Part shown: positions 1 through 9,740 of the stretch, piece after piece
How the letters are laid out: every line of letters starts with the position of its first letter
How positions within the stretch are numbered: position 1 is the stretch's first letter
From: Helichrysum umbraculigerum
Lineage: Eukaryota > Streptophyta > Magnoliopsida > Asterales > Asteraceae
Direction of reading: 5' to 3'
DNA length: 64,000 nt
NCBI GenBank assembly: GCA_949592205.1
Contig: CATIUR010000004.1
Location: 91,224,337-91,288,336, forward strand
Translations under genes and position numbers: made by a program
Notes under the pieces: generated by a model
Database searches by the model: none
The model's input: only the letters and a program-made list of their open reading frames with translations
Told to the model about the DNA's origin: nothing

Positions 1-2040
1 CCCATAGCGAGTTCGGAAAGCTGTCTTTGGAATATCGGTGTCGCGAACTCGTAACTGATGATAAACTGACCGTAGATCGATCTTTGAATAAAAACTCGAC
101 CCCTGAAGTTGGTCAAACAGGTCATCAATGTGGGGAAGTGGATAACGATTCTTGACGGTTAGTTTGTTCAACTCTCGGTAGTCGATACACATTCTGAATG
201 AACCGTCTTTCTTTTTCACGAATAAGACTGGAGCTCCCCAAGGTGAAGAACTCGATCGGATGAATCCTTTGTCCAGGAGTTCTTGTAATTGGGTGGACAA
301 CTCCTAAAGTTCGGATGGGGCTAACCGATAAGGTGCTCGTGCCACGGGTGCTGCTCCGGGCACAAGATCGATGGAGAACTCTACCTGCCTAGGCGGTGGA
401 AGATCATGTAATTCCTCAGGAAAGACTTCTGGAAAGTCTCGAACGATAGGCACATCCTCGAGTCGCTTCTCCACCGAAGTTTTCTCTATAATGTGTGCGA
501 GGATTGCCTGATAACCTTTTCTCAGATATTTGCGGGTTTTAGTATAGGATATGATATTCAATCTCGTCCCACCGGTCTCCCCTTGTATGATTAAAGTACC
601 ACCGGTGACGAGAGGAAAACGAACGATTATATCGAAGCAGATGATTTCAGCTCGGTGTTTGGACAACCAGTCCATGCCAACAATGATGTCGAAACTTCCA
701 ATCTCGACAGGAATCAAATCAATGGGAAAGAGTTCATCGGCTAGGTTTAAAGTGCAATTAGGTATCACACTATCGGTTTCAATGAGTTTACCATTAGCTA
801 ACTCTACAATGTACTTAACATCTAATGCAACTGGTGTGATGTCAAGCAATGGAATAATTTTTTCATCAGAGATAAAGCTTCTATCGGCACCAGTATCAAA
901 CTGAACAGAAGCAGTTAAGTTGTTGAGGAGGAACGTACCCGAGACCACATTCGGGTCTTGGCGGGCTTCCCCTGAGTTCAGAACAAAGGCTCGACCTTTT
1001 GCAGTGTTGTTGTTGTTGCTCTTGTTTTTCAGTTTCGGGCAGTTGTTCCGGAAATGCCCTGAGTTACCGCATTCAAAGCAAGCTCTGGTTTGACTGGTGT
1101 TGGTGCTGATGTTGGCATTGGTGGACCTACAGTCCTTGGCCAGATGCCCAAAACGCTGACAGTTCATGAGGGGAGTACCGCAAGGACCATCATGATGTCT
1201 GCGGCACTTAGAACAGAAGGGCTTGTTCCCAGTGTAGCCCTTTTTGGTATCAGGACCCGAGGAGTAAGCCTTGATAGTGTCAGGCTTCTTTGATGATTGG
1301 GAGTTGTTGTTGTTTCCAGACCATTTGCTTTTGTTATCCGCAGAAGAGTTTGAGTTGCTGTTGGCAGCTGGTGTTCCTAGGCGAACCACTTGAGCCATAA
1401 GATTGTGTGCCATGCGGATGGCACCTTGAATGGTTGTAGGGTTGGAAGCAGTGACCATACCCTGAATGCGTGAAGGAAGTCCCCAGATGTAACGTTCGAT
1501 CCATTTGTATTCCGGATCAACAAGAGATGAGCACAACAGTGCCAGTTGGTTGAATCGGGTGGTATAGCCGGCAATATCATTGCCTTGTGTGGTGAGGTGC
1601 TAGAACTCGTGTTCCAGTTGTTGAATCTCATCTCGTGGACAATACTCGTCCTTCATCATTTTCTTTACTTCTTCCCACGGTGTTAAGAAAGCAGTGTCAA
1701 TGCCCACAGTCTGAGCATAAGTATTCCACCATGTCAGAGAACCATCCATGAAGGTGCAGGTGGAGTACTTAACCTTGCAGTCTTCCTGACAGTTACAGAT
1801 TCGAAAGACCGACTCCATTTTCTCCATCCAGCGTAATAAACCAATAGCACCCTCGGTGCCCTTGAAGTTCAATGGTTTATAGTTCAGAAAGTCCTTGTAT
1901 GAACAGGGCTTTGGTGGAGGTGTGTTGTTTGTGGTGTCTTCAGTGCCTGAACTTTGTTGCCGAGCAGCTAGAGCATCTGCTACCCCTTGGGCAACTATTC
2001 GATTGAAGTCAGCTTGGCTAAATGTACATCTTGGAGGCAT
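1..2040 (-). pseudogene. gag-pol of G1 (gag, protease, start of RT), broken
   Basis: This is the Gag-Pol polyprotein of a gypsy element, beginning at the MPP... start at 2040, the same start as in intact G2. Gag (about 2040-1330) is followed by zinc-knuckle motifs around 1220-1030. The last knuckle (CX2CX4HX4C, ACFEC then GHFRNNC) is complete; the middle one has lost its first cysteine. The aspartic protease motif FDTGAD lies near 890 and the conserved IVGMDWLSKHRAE block near 670. RT begins around 240 and leaves the window at the TRYG block, before the catalytic motif. Two in-frame TAG codons break it: one near 1602, where the relatives have Trp in EFW (TGG to TAG), and one at 304-306, where G2 has Gln after PSEL (CAG to TAG). 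Confidence 0.9.
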
Positions 2041-2306
2041 AATGCTTGAATCAACAAAGAGAAAGAGATAAGTGAGATGTCTTGTACAAAGGTTATGATA
2101 TATCACATATGTATATATAAGGAGGTAATATACAACAGCACAAAGTGATAATCATATTTCATTAGATAACAGGATTTAGTACAAGATACGAGTTTTCAAA
2201 AGTACATGATAGCAAGGATTACAAAAGATGCCGAAAATTTATACGTCTGTACAATTTTCTAAAGTGCTACGTAGCTAGCTAGATAGATTACAAGATAGAT
2301 ACTATT

Positions 2307-3048
2307 CTAATTTAGGCGCAGGTTCACTTGTGACATGAGAGTGATAAGGTGGTCCACGGTGGTTGCAAGTCTGCTGGCTTGTCTGGCATTATCTTCTGCC
2401 AACACTAGCCGTTGTACTAATTCGCGGGAGTACTCTTCCGCTTCTCGTGAGCGTTGCTCACATTCTTCTAGTCTTGCTTGCAGGAGATCAACTGTGATCA
2501 TGTCATCAATCACTTGTTGATGAATCATTTCTATTGTTTGGGTCATGTTTTCGCGTTCTTGGAAGAGTTCTGCAATGCAGTCATGAGCTTGGCGCATCCA
2601 GTACATGCGCACTATGTGTTGTTCCCGTTCCAGACTTTCAAGCCTTTCTTCATGGCGGTGTAGCCTAGCAGTTAACACCGGAACAGTATAATGTATGGGT
2701 TCTTGAGTATATGGGGAGATGTCCATGGAGTCAGCAGGAATTAGTATGTATTCCTCAGATCTCCAGGTGTTCAGAGTTATGGGTAGCCAATCCCACTTAC
2801 GAGGGTAAGTTGGATGGATTTGTTCTGGTTGAGGTATCACTAGTGTGATTGAGATAAGGGTTAGCACGGACAGATCCGGTACCCCTCCTGTGATTTCGTG
2901 TGACTCGTGCCTCTCCAGTGATATAGTAGAGAGGTTCGGGAAAAGCTCGTGTCGGTGAGACAGGTAACACGGTTACCTCCTAAGTAGTTGGTGGAGTTTG
3001 AGTCTCGTCGTTCGTGTCAGCTGGTGCTAGGTGAGGAATGACTGCCAT
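2307..3048 (-). pseudogene. upstream coiled-coil ORF of G1, broken
   Basis: This ORF lies between the PBS and gag, as in G2 and G3. The conserved start codon is at 3048, in the context GCCATTTCTG on the plus strand, shared by all three elements. The frame meets a TAG at 2982-2980 after 22 codons and must shift near 2830-2870 to reach the long downstream frame (2867-2307). That frame encodes a charged, Leu-rich helical protein with heptad spacing. Its C-terminus, with LAEDNARQASRLA and then VDHL and VNLR, is closely similar to the intact 161-aa product of G2. No enzymatic motif is visible. I do not recognise a family; the coiled coil is inferred from composition and heptads. Confidence 0.7.
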
Positions 3049-3354
3049 TTCTGTGGCAAGAGCGTTTAGTGAGTATTGTGAGGCCTATATATAACATATA
3101 ATATTGCCTAGTGTGTCTAGCACAAACATTTATAGGTCCGGTTTCTCTCGTGGTCAGAGTCAACTAGTGTATTCCTGTTCAACATAACCGTTTCAGACCT
3201 CACATCATCTTTCCTTAATTGTACATAGTTGATCAGGCTATGTTAAATTAAAGTCGTATGATGTAATTCCTGAACCAGTCACACCTAATAAGGAAATACT
3301 GCCTAACGGTCATAGTCTAGGCCCACTAAATGCAACCTAGTTCACTATACCCTT
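3049..3354 (-). other. untranslated leader of G1
   Basis: This stretch lies between the PBS and the coiled-coil ORF. It is closely similar to 24083-24393 in G2 and to 58062-58255 plus 61113-61236 in G3. It holds no ORF; I see only leader sequence. Confidence 0.75.
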
Positions 3355-3370
3355 AGGCTCTGATACCAAT
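3355..3370 (-). other. primer-binding site of G1 (initiator tRNA-Met)
   Basis: On the plus strand this reads AGGCTCTGATACCAAT. The minus strand therefore carries TGGTATCAGAGC, the standard plant initiator tRNA-Met PBS, one base from the LTR edge. Confidence 0.93.
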
Positions 3371-3371
3371 C

Positions 3372-5157
3372 TGTCGCACCCCCAAATTCGGGTTGCGGAA
3401 GCGAATCGGGTCGGGACACGACTAATCAATAATCAAAGCACACAAGATATATAATGAACGACTCTATATGCGTCGTTCTACACTTTCATTGATAAAATAA
3501 ACGTTTACAATGATATAATGTTTACAAAAGCTCGCAAGCTAAAAGTTAGAGATTCTAAGGCATATCTAATTGTACAAAATATAGAAATGCATATGAATCT
3601 CCTGATTGTCTGAATGAGACTCGAGCTAGATAATCCTGAGCAGTCCTACTACTGCTGTGTACCTGAGAATACATGCTAAAAGGGTCGGCTAACGCTGGTG
3701 AGCTCACAGGTGTAATGATGAAACAACAATGTATGAACCACAAGATTTAGTATAATGATTTGAAATAAATCAAATAAATGTGTATATTACTATCATGAGC
3801 TCATAGTTTGAGCTTAACTGAGGTGTCAGGATCACAATCAAGTGCCTAATCGAGTTTGCTTCCTACATGTGCCTAATCATACACACGTGTGAACAAATGA
3901 TAATGCGTCTGTTCGACCGCAGTCGTGGTAGCGCGACTACCCCGGACGGGGATTGTCAATCCCATATGGAGATTTCGGTATAAGATTCATGTATTGATTC
4001 ATCCTAGAACTCAAGTTATAGTCGATCTGGTGAGACGAAAATTCTGGTCAGAAAACTGTTAACATATACATGTATGAAAAACATATTTTAGTATTAGTTT
4101 TGGACATTTCTTAGCTTAATGAACAAGTAGACATGTAAATAAACATAATAAAAGTAATTTTCGAAAGGACCGGGATTCTTACAATGATCGTATGAAGAAT
4201 CCGAAAAGATGAAAGTGTAGCTCTTGTTCTCGTGATCGTCTTTGCTTCTATCGATTTTGTGACTTAAGGAGGTTTGATGGTAGATTAAGGTGGTGATGAT
4301 GGCTGGTTTTGGAGCAGAATTTTTAGAGAGGGAAAGTGAGGGAGGGAAGGTTGGTTGTTGAGAGAGGAAGTGTTTGGATGAATGAGTGTTTCATGGATCT
4401 TGTTTATGGCTTAAGGTCAACAAACACATTTCCTAATTTGGGGAAGGTGTTGGGCTGGCTTGGTGGGGTCCACCAAGGTGTGGGCTTCACCAAGTTTGAT
4501 CCTCAAACTCGCGCTCCTTGCGGTGTTCGTTTTCCCGGTCGTTTAAACGTTCGTTAGTAAGTTAAACGTTATACGTACGTGTTTTAAATAACGGTTGAAT
4601 TTCGATATGTATAAATTGAAGTATTGTTTATAATACTTGGAAAACATTTCTACAAATGTTTGGTTATAGTGTCGGTATTGGCTTGCGGTTTCGAGTTTCG
4701 GTTGTTTAGTCGCGTAACGTTTAAATTATACGTTTTTGTTAACGATTTGAATTACGATGTTATAAATAAATGATTTCCATCCAAAATAATATATTTTAAA
4801 TCTATAAAATATATTTTGACGTTTATTCGATTGTCGGGCGCATTTCACGCATTTTCGGTCGCTTCTAAGCATTTTATACGATACGAAATACTTACGTGAT
4901 ATTATCGAAATAATATTTAGAAATAAATATGTTTATTAAATAATTTCTTATTATTTAATAAATTGAGTTCACCAACGTCCATATTATTATATCGGGATCC
5001 GCCCGATATGAAAATGCACGATTCAAATAAATCGCGTACGTGTATATATTCTCAAATATATATAATGATACACATAATTAGCCTATTACAAAACTAATTA
5101 CACGTATTACAAAGTGATTAAGACCTAATAATTTGCCCTAATTTTTCGAGTGTCACA
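3372..5157 (-). repeat. 5' LTR of G1
   Basis: The LTR is 1786 bp. On the minus strand it starts TGTGACACTCG and ends GGGTGCGACA (TG...CA). Its ends match the LTRs of G3 and G0. It contains an odd-centred palindrome at 3949-3963, GGGATTG-T-CAATCCC. The apparent ORFs inside it are chance frames. Confidence 0.92.
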
Positions 5158-5514
5158 GCGGTGAAACGTACTACAAATCAACTAATCGCCAAGTGGAACA
5201 AAATAAAAAAAATAGTTTTTCTTAGATCGCGTAATGTTTTATTTCCGTTATCGTAATGTTTTATCTTCGTTATCGTAATAATTAATGTAATGCTTTTATT
5301 TATTAATGTAATGTTTTATTTTATTAATGAAATAGTCTTTATTTAGTTTGTGTTGAATTAATTAAATTAATAGTTAGTGGGTCCCAGAAATGTAAAGGAA
5401 GAAAGAATTGTTGGTAGTGCTTTGTCATTCTTTCGTCAGTTTTGGTTGTGCTGAAGTGGCGCTGAGCTAGCACAACTGACGAAAGAAGTGACGAATGCAC
5501 TGTTGGGAGTGGTC
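5158..5514 (+). mobile_element. PIF/Harbinger-type element remnant, 3' terminal part
   Basis: Just right of the G1 LTR, 5161-5205 translates in plus frame as KRTTNQLIAKWNKI. This resembles the Myb/SANT-like (NAM-associated) ORF1 proteins of plant PIF/Harbinger elements. The next 150 bp repeats blocks of ATGTTTTATTT and ends in GTGGGTCCCAG. It is similar to the sequence downstream of the transposase remnant at 8487-8620, including GTGGGTTCCAG. The stretch ends with a foldback and GGAGTGGTC followed by TTA (5515-5517), compatible with the 3-bp TTA/TAA target preference of this superfamily. The left part was lost to the G1 insertion. Confidence 0.6.
5409..5508. repeat. foldback (long imperfect hairpin) at the PIF-like terminus
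   Basis: The left arm, about 5409-5452, contains TTCTTTCGTCAGTTTTGGTT and then GTGCT. The right arm, about 5468-5508, contains AGCACAACTGACGAAAGAA. The core of the arms is near-perfect and the outer part imperfect. Subterminal foldbacks are common in non-autonomous DNA transposons. Confidence 0.75.
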
Positions 5515-5815
5515 TTATTTGAATACCGACTCAATTGTATAAATGAGTTTAAGATTTGTAGTTAATATATTTAATCGTTTCATTTTTCTTATCCATATTA
5601 CTAGTTATGGTGAACAAGAAACCGAAAATAACCGAAATAACAAAAAAAAAAAAAAACAAAACAAAAAAACAAACTGAATAAACTGAACTGTTTGAAAAAC
5701 TGATGGTTCATTTTCGAATTTCGTAAAAATAGAAATTTCCAGTTTGGTTATGATTTTGAATGTTCAAATAACCAAAATAACTAAACCGGACCGAAGGTTT
5801 ATACCATGTTAGTTA
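5515..5815. other. unassigned AT-rich spacer
   Basis: It contains an A-rich run at about 5640-5670, interrupted by single C. I see no ORF, repeat boundary or RNA gene. Confidence 0.5.
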
Positions 5816-6011
5816 CTCCATCCGTCTCAATATAGTTGTCCAGTATATCATTTTGGTATGTTTCAAAATTATTGTACACTTTTGATTTCAACCAATCAAA
5901 AAGAGTTTTTGCGGGTAAATATTAAATTCCATTGGTTAACACAGTACTCAATGCATTTTTCTAAAACTGTGTGTATTTCATTAGTGGACAATTAAATTGG
6001 AAAGGAAGAAG
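5816..6011. mobile_element. Stowaway-like (Tc1/mariner) MITE, 196 bp
   Basis: The left end is CTCCATCCGTCTCAATATAG followed by TTGTCCAG. The right end is the imperfect reverse complement: GTGGACAA then TTAAATTGGAAAGGAAGAAG. Both ends are flanked by TA (5814-5815 and 6012-6013), the expected target duplication. It has no coding capacity. CTCC(A/C)TCCGTC is the typical terminus of plant Stowaway families. Confidence 0.82.
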
Positions 6012-6094
6012 TATTTACTTATATTTACCATTAGGCCTAAGCTAAAAATAGATAGTGGGTACTTTTAGGGCTTCTAGTTGGATTATGGGCTTAA

Positions 6095-6160
6095 ATTAAC
6101 TTTTTAGTACACGTAGCCCAAATCCAAAATTAACTTTGTAGTACACGTAGCCCAAATCCA
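6095..6160. repeat. direct duplication, two 32-bp copies
   Basis: Copies at 6095-6126 and 6129-6160 both contain TAGTACACGTAGCCCAAATC and differ by one base. Each contains CACGTA and GGGCT/AGCCCA motifs. No function is assigned. Confidence 0.85.
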
Positions 6161-6798
6161 TAAGATTCAATTTGGAATATGACTAGGGTATCTATTTCTA
6201 CCTCATCCCGCTTATTTCATCGTATCCATTCTCAGAGGTGGGATTACTACAGTATGAGTAATTCATAGAGAATAAGAGAACCAATTCGATCCATCATTCC
6301 AAAAAAAAAAACCGTTTTTCTTATATCAACTTTTGTCTTTTAAATGTTTTTTCTATCTAACTATTCTTTTTAAAAATTAAAAATTTACATTCCTGAACCT
6401 GTAATATTTATAGTTGTTTTTGGCTTAACTGAGATTCATGCCACAACTTCTTACTAGACAATCCTTCAGAAGGTCAATTTTACCCATTTTTTCTTACCAG
6501 ACAAAAGTCACATCAGTTCCTAAGTAAATTTTGTAAGATAAGGAGATTAAAAATAAGAAGAAGTTGAATTAATTTGGCAATCAATATGAATAACGTATTA
6601 ATACTCAAATGTTGATTCTAGATTCTAGATATCATGATAGGAATATTTATTTTATTTTATATATTTTTTCTTTTCTTTCTTGTGAAAATTAGCCCTCTTT
6701 GTACAATTACAATTTTATGTTGTAATAGTTTGAATTTTTTCTTTTTTAAGTAAATGTAGCATTCCTCAAGGAAAAAAACAATGATGACGATGATATGA
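6161..6798. other. unassigned AT-rich spacer
   Basis: No ORF or repeat was recognised. It has pyrimidine-rich and poly-A/T stretches and appears to be neutral host sequence left of the PIF/Harbinger remnant. Confidence 0.5.
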
Positions 6799-7061
6799 GA
6801 GTACTCCTTATGGCTCCGTCGGTTGAAACCAACGGAACCAACACCAATGGCACGGAGCTGTCAGTTCGATCCGTCGGTCTTTACCTTCGGTTTACCGGCC
6901 CATCCGTCTGCTTTGTATGTGGATCCCATTTAATAGTAAATGTTTTTTTTTGTTTTCGACCGTTGTAGGAAAATAGTAATAATTACTTATTTTAAATAAA
7001 AATCTCCCAAACGGTACTACTAGCCATTTTTTTATTATTTTTATTAAGCACCTTCCATACC

Positions 7062-7069
7062 TATATAAA
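7062..7069 (+). promoter_or_regulatory. putative TATA box of the PIF/Harbinger transposase
   Basis: TATATAAA lies 115 bp upstream of the ATG at 7184. It is followed by a CT-rich stretch and repeated CTTCCATAC, which fits a plant core promoter and leader. It is assigned from position and consensus only. Confidence 0.55.
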
Positions 7070-7183
7070 TACACACTCTCTTTTCCATACAATTCAAACT
7101 ACAATACACCTTCCATACACTACAATTCACACACTTTTTCACCATCATATATATAATTCCACCAAAATTTTATCAAATCCTAA

Positions 7184-8474
7184 ATGGATTCCGATTCCGA
7201 TCTTAAAGATTTGCAGGCACTCATGGCTATTTTCGATCCGATGGCTGCGATCGATATAAGTAATTCGATAGATTCGATTTGGATGGCGAAGAGGAAATTC
7301 CGATCCCACAATCAAGAGAACACAGGCGATACTTTAATAGGGATTGTGAAGCAATGGGCGAACGGTTGTTTCCAAACTAACATTTCTGGCAGATATCTTT
7401 CGACGATGTTATCGGATGAGCATGTCCTTATTTGTACGTATATGTCAAGGTATTATATCGTATTCCCAAGTTCCGGTACCTAACTACTATTATATTTTCA
7501 TCAACGCCTAGACGCAACCGGTAGACTTGGTGTTAACGTTTACCAAAAGTGCACTTCCGTCGTACGCCAATTGACGTACGGTTGTGCCGCCGATGCGTTT
7601 GATGAATACTTACATATGGGGGGAACAAACATCATACGAGTATTTGGATAACTTTGTAAATGTATTTTTCATCATTCTCTACCGAGTATTTAAGAAAACC
7701 AACACTGCAAGATGTGCAAGGTTTACATCAACGTCATGCCAAGTTGCATGGTTTTGCGGGTATGTTTGGAAGCATCGATTGTATGCATTGGCTTTGGAAA
7801 GATTGCCCAGTAGCATGGCAAGGTTAATACACTAGAGGTGATCAAGGTTGTCCAATGATCATGCTCGAAGCGGTTGCTTCTTACGATATGTGGATTTGGC
7901 ACACTTTCTTTGTTACAGCAGGTTCGAGCAACGACATCAACGTCCTTAATCAATCGGATTTGTTCACCGATTTACTGTAAGATAGAGCTCCCCGAGTAAA
8001 TTTCAACATTGCCGGCACTAAATTCACCTAAGGCTATTATCTAGCCGACGGGATTTATCCGGAATGGGTCACTATTGTAAAGTCGTTTAAGCATCCACTC
8101 ACGCAACAAGAGATGCGCTTCAAGAGATATCAAGAATATGCAAGAATAGATGTGGGATAAGCATTCTTCAAAGCCGTTAGCAAATCATCAAGAAACCGAC
8201 AAGACCATATAGCACCAACAAAATAAGAAGAATCATGTATTGCTGTGTGATTCTACACAACATGATAAACGAGGACAACAGACGAAATATGTGTCAACCG
8301 GAAGAGGAATATACAGCATATCCGACAAATAGACCAAGACGTTCGTGGCAAGAAAGGGTTGAAACTCAATTGCGTATGGACAAGGAATTACACGATCGAG
8401 GGGTACATCATCAACTTCGCAATGCTCTAATCGAACACGTTTCACAACTCCCACCAAATTTCCGTCAACATTAA
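7184..8474 (+). pseudogene. PIF/Harbinger transposase (HARBI1/ALP1-like), broken
   Basis: The N-terminus MDSDSD and the conserved blocks of plant Harbinger DDE nucleases can be followed across frames. They are TGRLGVNVYQKCTS (about 7519-7560), AADAFDEYLHMG (about 7588-7620), GMFGSIDCMHWLWKDCPVAW (about 7760-7820), MLEAVASYDMWIWH (about 7861-7902), GSSNDINVLNQS (about 7923-7958) and YYLADGIYPEW (about 8036-8068). The end is AVILHNMINEDN then SWQERVETQL (8245-8380). The first two catalytic Asp (SIDC, NNDIN) remain. The third acidic residue, expected in a V-E-R-A-F block, is lost: near 8152 the frame reads V-G-stop-A-F. There are several more stops and frame changes, and the N-terminal half seems shortened. 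It cannot be active. Confidence 0.85.
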
Positions 8475-8650
8475 TTAGTGTAATCCTTTTTTTCCAATAA
8501 ATGTAAAATTTTTTAATTGTAATGCCTTTTAATTTAATTGTTATATTTTTATTTTAATGAAATGTTTTATTTTAATTACAGTGTTTTAAAATATAATTAA
8601 ATTAAATGTCAGTGGGTTCCAGAAAAAATGAAGTGACCAGTCAGTATCTC

Positions 8651-9253
8651 TGTGACACTCGACATTTTAGGCCATCATTAATTTGCCTAATTATATCATT
8701 ACTATATGTATTAGTCAAAAATTATGACTAAGTACATATACTTATTTCATATATTTATATATACACTTGAACACGATTTATTAAAAATCGTGCGACAATA
8801 ATTCGGATGGAAAATCTGAATCTACAATATGGACATTGGTGACAAAACTTTTATAAATAATGTGTTATTATTAAAAATAAACATTATTCACTCGAACTAT
8901 ATTAAATAATTCAAAAACAAATCGTACTCGACGAAACCACGCGAAACGCATCCGACAAACAAATTTAAAACAAAGTTATATTTTATAACTAGAATAAAGT
9001 ATTTTGGATAAAATACTTCGACTAAAAAATATTTCGAAGATACATTTATAAATTTATCATTTAAAAATATTACACCATTTAAAGAACGGGCAGGCAAATA
9101 AATACGGGCTTCTACACTACAAATTGGAGACAGCCCGTACCCACTTTATTTGGTGAGCCGACCAAGATCCACAATTTGTGGATCTTGCCCCCAAAAATAA
9201 GCAGACCAAACACACCCTCTTTCTTTCTCACTTCCCATTTCATTTTCATCTAT
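8651..9253 (+). repeat. left part of a plus-strand gypsy LTR (G0)
   Basis: It starts TGTGACACTCGA, the same 5' end as the G1 LTR read on the minus strand. It shows the same landmarks in order, including ATATGGACATTGGTGAC. The copia element at 9254 interrupts it and it resumes at 30593. The odd-centred palindrome at 9164-9186 has 11-bp arms (AAGATCCACAA, T, TTGTGGATCTT). No internal region of G0 is in the window. Confidence 0.85.
9249..9253. repeat. target-site duplication of the copia element, left copy
   Basis: TCTAT immediately left of the 3' LTR. The identical copy is at 30588-30592, right of the 5' LTR. Confidence 0.9.
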
Positions 9254-9740
9254 TGTAAGTCTGTATGTATTAGGATCGATAACGAGGTTATCTTTAGGTA
9301 TTAAGGCGCGGAATTCCTCAATACTTAGTTCACGGATTGTGAATGAATTGTTTCGCAAGATAATAGCGAATTGATTAATCAACAAGGTTTTGTATCGATT
9401 AATTAATATTAATCGATCAATACCTAACCTTAAGAATGCTTGAAATCGTCTATAATGCTCTGGAAATTCGAAATTGCAAAAGTTATGAAACGATTTGACC
9501 TAATTATGTATTTATATGAATCTGCTCGACTCGACTCGCAGCCCGATGGGCTCTGCGAGTCGACTGACTTCACAGCCCAAACCAAACCCATAACTGATCT
9601 CGGTTCGTCGCCGCCTTTGATATCAGCTCGGTTCGTTGCCACCTTTGCGAGCCCAGATCTCGATTCGCAGAACTCAATCCTGCGACTTGAAATCTCATCT
9701 CGCAGACAGACTTTAGTTTGCATTTTCATTCTCGATATTC
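9254..9740 (-). repeat. 3' LTR of the copia element, truncated
   Basis: It aligns without gaps to 29952-30438 of the 636-bp 5' LTR. It lacks the 149 bp that form the U3 start (30439-30587 in the other copy) and any polypurine tract. The accessory-gene reading frame runs straight into it. It contains a GC-rich inverted repeat at 9533-9561 (GACTCGCAG...CTGCGAGTC). Confidence 0.9.

Larger units (their letters stand above)
1..5157 (-). mobile_element. Ty3/gypsy Tekay-like retrotransposon G1, 5' part
   Basis: This is a minus-strand element, so its 5' LTR is on the right (3372-5157). It is followed leftwards by the PBS, a coiled-coil ORF remnant, gag, protease and the start of reverse transcriptase. 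The window edge cuts it inside RT, so the 3' half and 3' LTR are not visible. Domain order and sequence match intact G2 at 18191-25043. The LTR right end abuts PIF/Harbinger-derived sequence; the 5 bp after it (GCGGT, 5158-5162) would be the TSD but cannot be confirmed here. It is decayed, with several in-frame stops. Confidence 0.93.
6799..8650 (+). mobile_element. PIF/Harbinger transposon remnant with transposase
   Basis: The body is a decayed transposase (7184-8474) with a promoter upstream and a 3' region (8475-8650) similar to 5230-5400. The left boundary is tentative: GAGTACTCC at 6799 loosely resembles the reverse complement of the other remnant's end (GACCACTCC), but no clean TTA target site is present. 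The right end was cut by the G0 LTR, which starts at 8651. Confidence 0.6.

Noticed and set aside
4336..4557. 73-aa plus-strand frame
   Set aside because: Inside the G1 LTR on the antisense strand, with no recognisable features.
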